Source: Bacteroidales bacterium (lineage in GTDB: Bacteria; Bacteroidota; Bacteroidia; Bacteroidales; JAADJA01). From it: a stretch of DNA of 32,787 nt. Position numbers and translations under genes: made by a program. The stretch covers positions 1-32,787 of the forward strand of contig JAGQVF010000078.1 in the NCBI GenBank assembly GCA_020438135.1, read 5' to 3'. Of the stretch, positions 25,746 to 32,787 are shown piece by piece (positions within the stretch are counted from its first letter, which is position 1; the number at the start of each line of letters is the position of its first letter). The notes below the pieces were generated by a model that was given only the letters and a program-made list of their open reading frames with translations, was not told where the DNA came from and did not search any database.

Positions 25746-26870
25746 ATGAAAAAACTAACGATTATTTTACTTTTGGCCTTATTTGCCGCCTGTAGCAGTG
25801 AAAAGGAAAATGCCACAAGTGATAATGAGATCCTTAGCCAGATCGATGAATACAAACAACAGATCCGTGATCTGAATCAGAAAATCGAAGACCTCGAAAA
25901 ACAACTCAGCAGTGAATCACAGGATGAAGGCATTGCCGTGAGTGTAAGAAATATCTCACCCGATACATTCAATCATTACATTGAAGTGAACGGAGTAGCT
26001 GAAGCCATCAATGCAGCCTATATCAGCCCGGAAATAAACGGACAGATAAAAAAGATTTATGTTGTCGAGGGTCAAAGGGTGAATGAGGGAGATCTGCTGG
26101 TGAAGATAAACAGCAGTGTTACCGAAAGTTCAATCCAGGAAGTAAAAACAAGCCTCGATCTGGCACAAACTACCTATAAAAAACAAAAAGAACTATGGGA
26201 TAAAAATATTGGATCGGAAATGGATTACCTGCGTGCGAAAAACAATGTAGAATCACTTGAAAGCCGCCTTGAGACCTTACAGGCTCAACTTGATATGGCC
26301 GAGATAAAAGCACCCATCTCAGGAATAATCGATGATATAGCAGTGAAGGAAGGGGAATTGGCAGTACCGGGTCAGCAAATCATTCAAATGGTTAACCTGG
26401 GTCAGATGTACATCAATGCCGATGTTTCTGAAGCGTATATCCAGAATGTAAAGGAAGGTGAAAAGGTACTTCTGAATTTTCCGGCTTATCCTGACCTGAA
26501 TATGGAAGTTGAGGTATTCCGCACCGGCAATGTAATCAAATCAGCAAACCGCACCTTCAAAATGCAATTGAAGGTTCAGAATCGTGACGGAAAGATTAAG
26601 CCGAATATGCTGGCAAAAATCAGGATTAATGATTATACACGTGAAAATTCACTGATCGTGCCCTCTATCGTGATCAAGCAGGATATGAATGGTTCTTACC
26701 TGTATGTTGTTAATGATGAAGATAATACGGCAAAAAAAGTATATATTAAAACCGGTCGAAGCTACAACGATAAAACAGTGGTCACCGACGGAATAAAACC
26801 CGGAAGCACCATAATTGTTGAAGGATACAATCAAATATCCAATGGAAGCAAACTAAAAATTACCGGGTAA
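25746..26870 (+). CDS. RND efflux periplasmic adaptor (membrane-fusion) lipoprotein
   Basis: Bridges the RND pump and TolC duct. The 374 residues begin with a lipoprotein signal (FAAC, Cys16), followed by a short coiled coil (about 29-57), the first beta-barrel and lipoyl half (INAAYISPEINGQIKKIYV, VNEGDLLVKI), the alpha-hairpin (about 130-185), the second lipoyl half (AEIKAPISGIIDDIAVKEGE) and the membrane-proximal domain ending DGIKPGSTIIVEGYNQI. The coiled coil ahead of the first barrel strand is an addition seen in many Bacteroidota adaptors. Confidence 0.94.
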   Translation: MKKLTIILLLALFAACSSEKENATSDNEILSQIDEYKQQIRDLNQKIEDLEKQLSSESQDEGIAVSVRNISPDTFNHYIEVNGVAEAINAAYISPEINGQIKKIYVVEGQRVNEGDLLVKINSSVTESSIQEVKTSLDLAQTTYKKQKELWDKNIGSEMDYLRAKNNVESLESRLETLQAQLDMAEIKAPISGIIDDIAVKEGELAVPGQQIIQMVNLGQMYINADVSEAYIQNVKEGEKVLLNFPAYPDLNMEVEVFRTGNVIKSANRTFKMQLKVQNRDGKIKPNMLAKIRINDYTRENSLIVPSIVIKQDMNGSYLYVVNDEDNTAKKVYIKTGRSYNDKTVVTDGIKPGSTIIVEGYNQISNGSKLKITG

Positions 26871-26918
26871 ACAAACCAAAATAAACCGGAATAAATTTAA
26901 ACCGCTAAAATATTTTTC

Positions 26919-29900
26919 ATGGCAAATCAGAATAATCGTGATGAAAAGGTCAGCAGGGAATTTAAGCTAACCACACTGGCCCTTCAAAATAAAAATACAG
27001 TATTTCTCCTGCTTCTCGTACTGATTGGTTTTGGGATTTACAGTTACCGGTCCCTGCCTAAAGAGTTGTTCCCTGACATCTACATCCCAACAGTGATGGT
27101 ACAAACGTTATACTACGGCAACCCTCCTGTCGATATTGAGAACCTGATCACCCGACCGATTGAAAAAGAGATCGAATCGATCCGTGGAATCAAAAAGATC
27201 ACGTCCAACTCATTGCAGGATGTTTCTGTAATTTTCATTGAGTTCAATACAGGTGTTGAGATCAACCAGGCGTTGCAGGAAGTCAGGGATGCCGTAGACA
27301 AGGCCAAAAGCGAACTGCCCAACGACCTGCTGGATGATCCGATGATCTCGGATATCGACTTTTCGGAATTCCCTATCATCAATATCAACCTTTCAGGCGA
27401 ATACAGCATCAACGAACTGAAATATTACGCTGAATACCTCGAAGATGAGATCGAATCGGTGCAGGAAATTTCCAAAGTCGACATCCAGGGGATTAATGAA
27501 AGGGAAGTAAAGATCAATGTCGATCCACTGAAGCTGGCATCCTATGAACTTGGTTTTGGTGATATCGAAAATGCCATCTCATCTGAAAATGTATCCATTT
27601 CAGGAGGCGAACTAATCGTAGGAGGCACCCGTCGAACGCTTAGGGTAATTGGTGAGTTCGATAATGTGAAAGAGATGGAGAACATCATCATTAAACATGA
27701 AGACCAGGATGTTGTATATCTGAAAGATGTAGCCGATGTGATCTATGGATTTGAAGATCCTGATAGTTATGCCAGGCTGAACAAACAAAATGTGGTTACC
27801 CTGCAGGTGGTAAAAAAAGGAGGTGAAAACCTGCTGAATGCAACCAGCAAGATTTTCGATATCCTCAACCAGGCCCGTGAATCGAATACCATACCGGGAG
27901 ACCTGAACCTGACCATCACAAATGATCAGTCGGACATGATCAAAAAACAATTGAGCAACCTCGAAAACAGTATCATTATGGGGGTGCTGTTTGTGTTGCT
28001 GGTGCTCTATTTTTTCCTCGGCATCCGAAACGCACTTTTCGTCGGTCTGGCCATCCCTACCTCCATGTTCCTCAGCTTCATTATTCTGGGATTGATGGAT
28101 TACCGGATCAACATGATCGTACTATTTTCTTTGATACTTGCCCTGGGTATGCTGGTCGACAACGCCATTGTGGTGGTAGAGAATATCTACCGGTTCGTCG
28201 ACCGGGGATATTCGAAATTTGAAGCCGCCAAAAAAGCGGTAGGCGAAATCGCAATGCCCATCATCTCTTCTACTGCAACTACGCTGGCCGCTTTCTTTCC
28301 ACTGTTGTTTTGGGACAGCATCATGGGTGAATTCATGAAATACCTTCCGGTTACATTGATCATTGTTTTAACCTCTTCACTTTTTGTCGCCCTGGTGATC
28401 GTTCCAGTTATCTCGAGTTCATACATCAGACAGGGCGATCAAAATCCTCCTCCCAATAAAAAAAGAGGCTACAAAGTAGCAGCAATATTTGCCGGGGTGG
28501 CCATTTTATTTTACCTGTTGGGGGTGTATGTGATCGCCAACCTGTTGATGATCTTTGCCATTATCGGGGTTATGAATATATGGTTTTTATACAGAATATC
28601 AAAATGGTTCCAGGAAAAATTCCTGGTATGGCTCGAAGCCACTTATCTGCGAATACTCAAATTTGTACTCAGGGGTAGAAATCCGCAGTTTGCCATCATT
28701 GGTACATTCCTCTTGCTGATCCTGACGATTATCTTCTATTTTGCCAGGGAACCCAAAGTGGTATTTTTCCCGGAAGCCGATCCGGGATATATTAACATCA
28801 TAGCAGAACTGCCTATTGGGACAGATATTGATGTTACCAATGAAACCATGAAAAAAATCGAAGATGATGTGTACGACGTAATTGGTGATGACAGAGACAT
28901 CCTGAAATCTCTGGTTACCATTGTTGGAAATGGTGCTGTTGGCGAAAATGAAGGATTCAGCGGAAAATCTGGTGGACCTAACCGTGGATTGATCACAGTT
29001 ACCTTTGTGGATTATGAGCTCAGAGGTGGAATAAGCACCGAAAAATATCTGAAGGAATTTAACAAAGCACTTGTAAATAAATACCCCGGAGTTACGGTAA
29101 GCATTGAGCGCGAAGCAGGTGGCCCACCTACGGGTAAACCTATCAATATTGAAATAAGTGGAAGAAACTTCGACAAACTGCTTTATTTGTCTGACACCAT
29201 GATCAATTATATCAATTCAGGCCATATCGAAGGGATCGAGGGATTGAAAATTGATCTGGATGTTGGGAAACCGGAACTCCTGGTGAAGATCGACCGGGAT
29301 AAAGCCCGAATGTTCGGATTATCGACCTACCAGATCGCCTCTACCCTCAGAACTGCAATCTTCGGTAAAGAAATCTCCGATTATAAGATCGGTGAAGATG
29401 AATACCCGATTCAACTCAGGCTTAAAAAAGAATACCGAAACGATTTGTCATCCCTGCTCAACCAGGAAATAACATTCAGAAGTGCAACCAGCGGCAAGAT
29501 CGTACAGGTACCCATTTCGGCAGTGGCCGATGTTGAATACAGCACCACCTACGGTTCTGTGCAACGAAAAGACCTGGACCGTGTGGTTACTGTATATTCA
29601 AATGTGGTAGAAGGGTTTAATGCCACAGAGGTCAACAACCAGATCAGGGCTTTGCTTGAAGGTTTTGATATGCCTGAAGGTTATAAATATGAGTTTACGG
29701 GCGAACAACAGGAACAACAGGAGTCTGCTGAATTCCTTGCCAGCGCTATGTTGATTGCTGTTTCGCTTATTTTGATCATCCTGGTGAGCCAGTTTAATTC
29801 GGCAGTAAAGCCGATGATCATCATGTTTACGGTATTGCTTAGTACCATAGGTGTATTTGGCGGTTTGGGCACATTTAAGATGGATTTCGTTGTGATCATG

Positions 29901-30356
29901 ACAGGAATCGGGATCGTTTCGCTTGCCGGGGTTGTAGTGAACAATGCCATCGTACTGATCGACTATATCGACTTGTTGAAACGCCGTAAAAAGAATGAAC
30001 TCGGACTCGATCCTTCGGCAAACCTTTCTATCGAAGAATCGAAGAATTGTATTATCGAAGGCGGAAACACCAGGTTAAGACCTGTATTGCTTACCGCGAT
30101 CACCACCATTCTGGGACTGATCCCGCTCGCTTCTGGGCTTAACATCAACTTCGAAACCATGCTGAGTGAATTTGATCCGGATATCTATTTCGGAGGTACA
30201 AATGCCGCTTTCTGGGGCCCGATGTCGTGGACCATCATTTTCGGATTAACATTTGCTACTTTCCTCACTCTGGTTATCGTTCCGGCGATCTACCATGTAC
30301 TTTACAAAGTTAAACTCTGGGGAATCCGAACCTGGGACAAGGTTACAAATTCTTAG
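26919..30356 (+). CDS. RND-family efflux pump (AcrB-like), with altered proton-relay residues
   Basis: Inner-membrane proton-driven transporter, 1,145 residues against about 1,050 for AcrB. It has the typical first helix, FPDIYIPTV, the large periplasmic loops and the helix-4 motif GMLVDNAIVVVENIYR. At the AcrB D407/D408 positions it has D414 and N415, and at the K940 position N1008 (VVNNAIVLIDY), so the classical Asp-Asp-Lys relay is incomplete. Between helices 6 and 7 (about residues 520-563) there is an additional hydrophobic stretch long enough for two membrane passes, which accounts for part of the extra length. Last gene of the operon; substrate is unknown. Confidence 0.93.
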   Translation: MANQNNRDEKVSREFKLTTLALQNKNTVFLLLLVLIGFGIYSYRSLPKELFPDIYIPTVMVQTLYYGNPPVDIENLITRPIEKEIESIRGIKKITSNSLQDVSVIFIEFNTGVEINQALQEVRDAVDKAKSELPNDLLDDPMISDIDFSEFPIININLSGEYSINELKYYAEYLEDEIESVQEISKVDIQGINEREVKINVDPLKLASYELGFGDIENAISSENVSISGGELIVGGTRRTLRVIGEFDNVKEMENIIIKHEDQDVVYLKDVADVIYGFEDPDSYARLNKQNVVTLQVVKKGGENLLNATSKIFDILNQARESNTIPGDLNLTITNDQSDMIKKQLSNLENSIIMGVLFVLLVLYFFLGIRNALFVGLAIPTSMFLSFIILGLMDYRINMIVLFSLILALGMLVDNAIVVVENIYRFVDRGYSKFEAAKKAVGEIAMPIISSTATTLAAFFPLLFWDSIMGEFMKYLPVTLIIVLTSSLFVALVIVPVISSSYIRQGDQNPPPNKKRGYKVAAIFAGVAILFYLLGVYVIANLLMIFAIIGVMNIWFLYRISKWFQEKFLVWLEATYLRILKFVLRGRNPQFAIIGTFLLLILTIIFYFAREPKVVFFPEADPGYINIIAELPIGTDIDVTNETMKKIEDDVYDVIGDDRDILKSLVTIVGNGAVGENEGFSGKSGGPNRGLITVTFVDYELRGGISTEKYLKEFNKALVNKYPGVTVSIEREAGGPPTGKPINIEISGRNFDKLLYLSDTMINYINSGHIEGIEGLKIDLDVGKPELLVKIDRDKARMFGLSTYQIASTLRTAIFGKEISDYKIGEDEYPIQLRLKKEYRNDLSSLLNQEITFRSATSGKIVQVPISAVADVEYSTTYGSVQRKDLDRVVTVYSNVVEGFNATEVNNQIRALLEGFDMPEGYKYEFTGEQQEQQESAEFLASAMLIAVSLILIILVSQFNSAVKPMIIMFTVLLSTIGVFGGLGTFKMDFVVIMTGIGIVSLAGVVVNNAIVLIDYIDLLKRRKKNELGLDPSANLSIEESKNCIIEGGNTRLRPVLLTAITTILGLIPLASGLNINFETMLSEFDPDIYFGGTNAAFWGPMSWTIIFGLTFATFLTLVIVPAIYHVLYKVKLWGIRTWDKVTNS

Positions 30357-30395
30357 CCTTTTTCTCCTGGTCAGAATAAAGAGATATATACATAC

Positions 30396-30429
30396 ACATC
30401 CCCTTTCTGCCTAAATGGAGAGGGGATGT
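30396..30429 (+). terminator. Probable terminator after the efflux operon
   Basis: Arms beginning ACATCCCCT and ending AGGGGATGT pair over nine bases and can be extended through wobble pairs to about thirteen, with an eight-base loop. The following TTGTATTTC is only a weak T tract. It lies 40 bp after the RND stop and before the next promoter box, which is where a terminator is expected. Confidence 0.6.
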
Positions 30430-30474
30430 TTGTATTTCGAAGGTTCACCACAAATCAGGAGCACATTAATTTGA

Positions 30475-30482
30475 TACCTTTG
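30475..30482 (+). promoter_or_regulatory. Candidate -7 box for the C69 dipeptidase gene
   Basis: TACCTTTG, matching TAnnTTTG, 19 bases before the ATG at 30502 and downstream of the hairpin at 30396-30429. No TTG was found at the -33 position. Confidence 0.4.
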
Positions 30483-30501
30483 TAAAAAACAATCTCGAAG
30501 C

Positions 30502-31932
30502 ATGTACAGAATTAAAATAATTCAATCAACGCTCCTTCTATTATCACCGTTTTTCCTGTTTTCTCAGAAAGACCAGGGTCTCGATTGTTTCTCCATTCTC
30601 GCTGGGAAAGATGCAACATCCGATGGTTCGGTAATGCTCGCACACAACGAAGACGACTGGGGCGACCGCATCGTTAACTGGTACAAGGTTACGGAACGTT
30701 CACATAAAAAAACAGATTCTGTTGTTTTGAAAAACGGAGCATCTATGGCCCTCCCGTCTCAAACCTGGAGTTATCTCTGGCTGGAAATGCCTGAGATGGA
30801 ATTTTCCGATTCCTATATGAACGAATGGGGTGTGACCATTGCAAGCGATGCCTGTCTGTCGCGTGAAAATGATCCTGAACTCACAAACGGAGGCATTGGA
30901 TACTGGTTACGACGCAGTATGGCTGAACAGGCCAAATCGGCCAGGGACGCAGTAAAGATCGGTGGAAGGCTTGTGGATACTTACGGCTATTCCTCCTCCG
31001 GACGAACCTATTGCATTGCCGATGCAACTGAAGTGTGGATGCTTTCGGTTGTAAAAGGGAAACACTGGGTGGCTCAACGGGTTCCGGATGATCAGTTGGC
31101 CATCATCCCGAATTACTACACGATAGGCTCCATCCAACTAGATGACACCCTGAATTTTTACGGATCTCCCGATCTTATTTCCTATGCTGAAGAAAAAGGA
31201 TGGTATTCACCTGAAACCGATAGTGTTTTCAATTTCCGGGAAGCTTACAGCGATACCGGTACACTGAACAACACCGGCAATATTGTCAGGCATTGGAGTG
31301 CCATGAATGCTCTTTCGGGTAAAAAATATGAGATCGATTCAGAATTTCCTTTTTCATTCGAACCTTCCGAAAAGATCCGTTTGCAGGATCTGTTCAGCGT
31401 TTTGAGAAATCACAATGAAGGAACCGAATACGATGGTTCAAAAGGGTATACAAAAGGTAATCCGCACGAATTTGGCCGGGCCATTTGTTCGCAAACCACA
31501 CAATACGGCTTTGTAGCACAGCTAAGGCAGAACATGCCGAAAGAACTGGCATATGTAATGTGGTTGTCACCCTTCCGGCCCTGCGTACATCCCTTCACCC
31601 AATGGTATTTCGGAATCGATGAAATTCCTGAACAGTATAGAAACGGCACCTGGCAAGAAGCTCTTGATAATCATTTTGAAACGATTGACAATCCCGATGA
31701 ATATGCCTCCGGCCACGCCTTTCTTAAATATGTGAAGGAAGCCAAAGCGATCGACTCAAGCTACCACGATAAAATTGAAGATATCAGCATTGGGCTTAAA
31801 CAGATCGAAAACGGGCTCATCAATAAACAACCTGTAATCGAACAAAGATTAATGGATCTGTATGAAAAAGACCGGGAACAGGCGGTAAAAGCAATTTCAG
31901 GTTATGTAACCAGAGGGTTTAAAACGGATTAA
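30502..31932 (+). CDS. C69-family dipeptidase (Ntn hydrolase), secreted
   Basis: Predicted extracytoplasmic dipeptidase of 476 residues. It has a signal-like N-terminus (about 1-21, ending LFSQ) and the C69 opening LDCFSILAGKDATSDGSVML followed by AHNEDD. C29 is the expected nucleophile and becomes N-terminal after processing. Further family landmarks are NEWGVTIASDACLSREND near residue 112, the GRTYCIAD strand and SQTTQYGFVAQLR near 333. Only a few residues separate the signal-peptide end from C29, so signal cleavage and nucleophile exposure may be linked. Monogenic, with its own candidate promoter. Confidence 0.9.
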   Translation: MYRIKIIQSTLLLLSPFFLFSQKDQGLDCFSILAGKDATSDGSVMLAHNEDDWGDRIVNWYKVTERSHKKTDSVVLKNGASMALPSQTWSYLWLEMPEMEFSDSYMNEWGVTIASDACLSRENDPELTNGGIGYWLRRSMAEQAKSARDAVKIGGRLVDTYGYSSSGRTYCIADATEVWMLSVVKGKHWVAQRVPDDQLAIIPNYYTIGSIQLDDTLNFYGSPDLISYAEEKGWYSPETDSVFNFREAYSDTGTLNNTGNIVRHWSAMNALSGKKYEIDSEFPFSFEPSEKIRLQDLFSVLRNHNEGTEYDGSKGYTKGNPHEFGRAICSQTTQYGFVAQLRQNMPKELAYVMWLSPFRPCVHPFTQWYFGIDEIPEQYRNGTWQEALDNHFETIDNPDEYASGHAFLKYVKEAKAIDSSYHDKIEDISIGLKQIENGLINKQPVIEQRLMDLYEKDREQAVKAISGYVTRGFKTD

Positions 31933-32188
31933 GATATTCTGTAAGTTCATCACCTAGAAATCCCGCTGATTCTTTTACTATTCTTTACACGAAATACCGA
32001 TCTCTTTTTTACCCGGCCAAGGGTCTCAACCAAATCCAGACTCATTCTTTGCGGCGGACTGTCGTCTATTCGCCAGATATATAAAATGTTTTAATCATCA
32101 TCACCAACAATTGAGTCAAAACAAGATGCCCTTGCATTTGTTCTATTTTATCTTTATATACAGGACTAAACACAAAAAACAAAAAACG

Positions 32189-32787
32189 ATGACTTCTATG
32201 AAAAACAAAATCGCCCTCGTAACCGGTGGCAGTCGCGGACTTGGTAAAAACATGGCACTGGCTATTGCAAAAAAAGGAACCGACCTGATCCTTACGTATA
32301 ACCACAATAAACAAAATGCTGAGGAGGTGGTTGCTGAGATCGAATCACTCGGACAAAAAGCCAGAGCGTTTCAACTCGACACCCGCGATGCGAAATCTTT
32401 TGATGCATTTTACAAGGATGTGTCTGCATACCTGAATCAGCAATATGGTGAAGCGAAATTCGATTTCCTGGTCAACAATGCCGGAACCGGGACATATGCC
32501 AACTTTTCCGACACCTCCGAAGCACAGTTGGACGACATGATCAACATCCATTTTAAAGGGGTGTATTTATTAACTCAAAAAGCATTGCCGCTTTTACAGG
32601 ATGGCGGTCGCATCATCAATATTTCAACCGGACTGGCACGGTTTAGTCTTCCAGGTTATTCGGCATATGCATCAATGAAAGGTGCGATTGAAGTACTCAC
32701 CCAGTATCTCGCTGCTGAACTTGGATCTCGTGGAATTGCCGCCAATGTGGTAGCACCCGGTGCCATCGAAACCGATTTTGGAGGAGG
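32189..32787 (+). CDS. Short-chain dehydrogenase/reductase, cut off by the window end
   Basis: The N-terminal 199 codons of an NAD(P)-dependent oxidoreductase with no stop before the window end. It shows the Rossmann glycine motif VTGGSRGLG (residues 11-19), LVNNAGTGTY, and the catalytic IINISTG with Y160 and K164 in YASMK, followed by NVVAPGAIETDF. This resembles FabG-like SDRs, but substrate cannot be inferred. The start could be 32189 or the ATG at 32198 (MKNKIALVTGG); the 256-bp gap upstream holds no other gene and no promoter that I could recognise with confidence. Confidence 0.9.
   Translation, partial: MTSMKNKIALVTGGSRGLGKNMALAIAKKGTDLILTYNHNKQNAEEVVAEIESLGQKARAFQLDTRDAKSFDAFYKDVSAYLNQQYGEAKFDFLVNNAGTGTYANFSDTSEAQLDDMINIHFKGVYLLTQKALPLLQDGGRIINISTGLARFSLPGYSAYASMKGAIEVLTQYLAAELGSRGIAANVVAPGAIETDFGG

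Noticed and set aside
31933-32188. Possible small RNA or promoter in the gap before the SDR gene
   Set aside because: TATCTTTA at 32149-32156 misses the consensus at the last base and lacks a spaced TTG; no convincing hairpin was found.

Overview
The window is about 32.8 kb of gene-dense chromosome from a member of the Bacteroidota. The evidence is a GldA-type ABC ATPase, a SecA of about 1,100 residues with a zinc-binding tail, a gingipain-family C25 peptidase, and the synteny birA / rsfS-ftsH-LUD-cdsA-psd. Starts generally lack Shine-Dalgarno sites, and TAnnTTTG promoter boxes recur just upstream of start codons. The protease/deiminase pair suggests Bacteroidales or a relative, but no rRNA or tRNA is present to place it further. 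No CRISPR array, insertion sequence or phage gene was seen.

Layout. (1) 1-4395, minus strand: secA followed by a gldA-like ATPase; gldA is bracketed by degenerate 9-bp tandem repeats. (2) 4684-12824, plus strand: two very large secreted proteins, a close homologue of Porphyromonas peptidylarginine deiminase (PPAD) and a gingipain-like C25 cysteine protease. They lie 26 bp apart and share about 450 residues of C-terminal architecture ending in a dockerin-like EF-hand module. The pair ends at a strong palindromic terminator. (3) 12924-14869, minus strand: coaD, then a thioredoxin-fold lipid-or-cell-envelope-type secreted protein whose two active-site cysteines are serines. (4) 15030-16882: pyrE and an SRPBCC protein on plus, converging on birA. 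(5) 17009-22101, plus: a compact operon rsfS-ftsH-LUD-two DUF2007 paralogues-cdsA-psd, covering ribosome silencing, membrane proteolysis and phospholipid synthesis. (6) 22218-30356, plus: two paralogous TetR regulators; the second is co-directional and 8 bp from a tripartite RND efflux operon (TolC, FKBP lipoprotein, membrane-fusion lipoprotein, RND pump). (7) 30502 to the end: a C69-family dipeptidase and the start of a short-chain dehydrogenase cut by the window edge.

The most interesting unit is the deiminase/protease pair. In P. gingivalis, Arg-gingipains cut after arginine and PPAD converts the newly exposed C-terminal arginine to citrulline, but to my knowledge the genes are not adjacent there. 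Here the two functions look like one transcription unit. The expected catalytic residues are present except for some specific changes: an Asp instead of Arg before the conserved mature N-terminus, a probable Glu-to-Gln change beside the active site, and a one-residue insertion in the substrate-carboxylate clamp. Both proteins carry the same C-terminal tail where the Porphyromonas proteins have a type IX secretion signal. Residue correspondences to the Porphyromonas enzymes were made by eye from memory and need an alignment.
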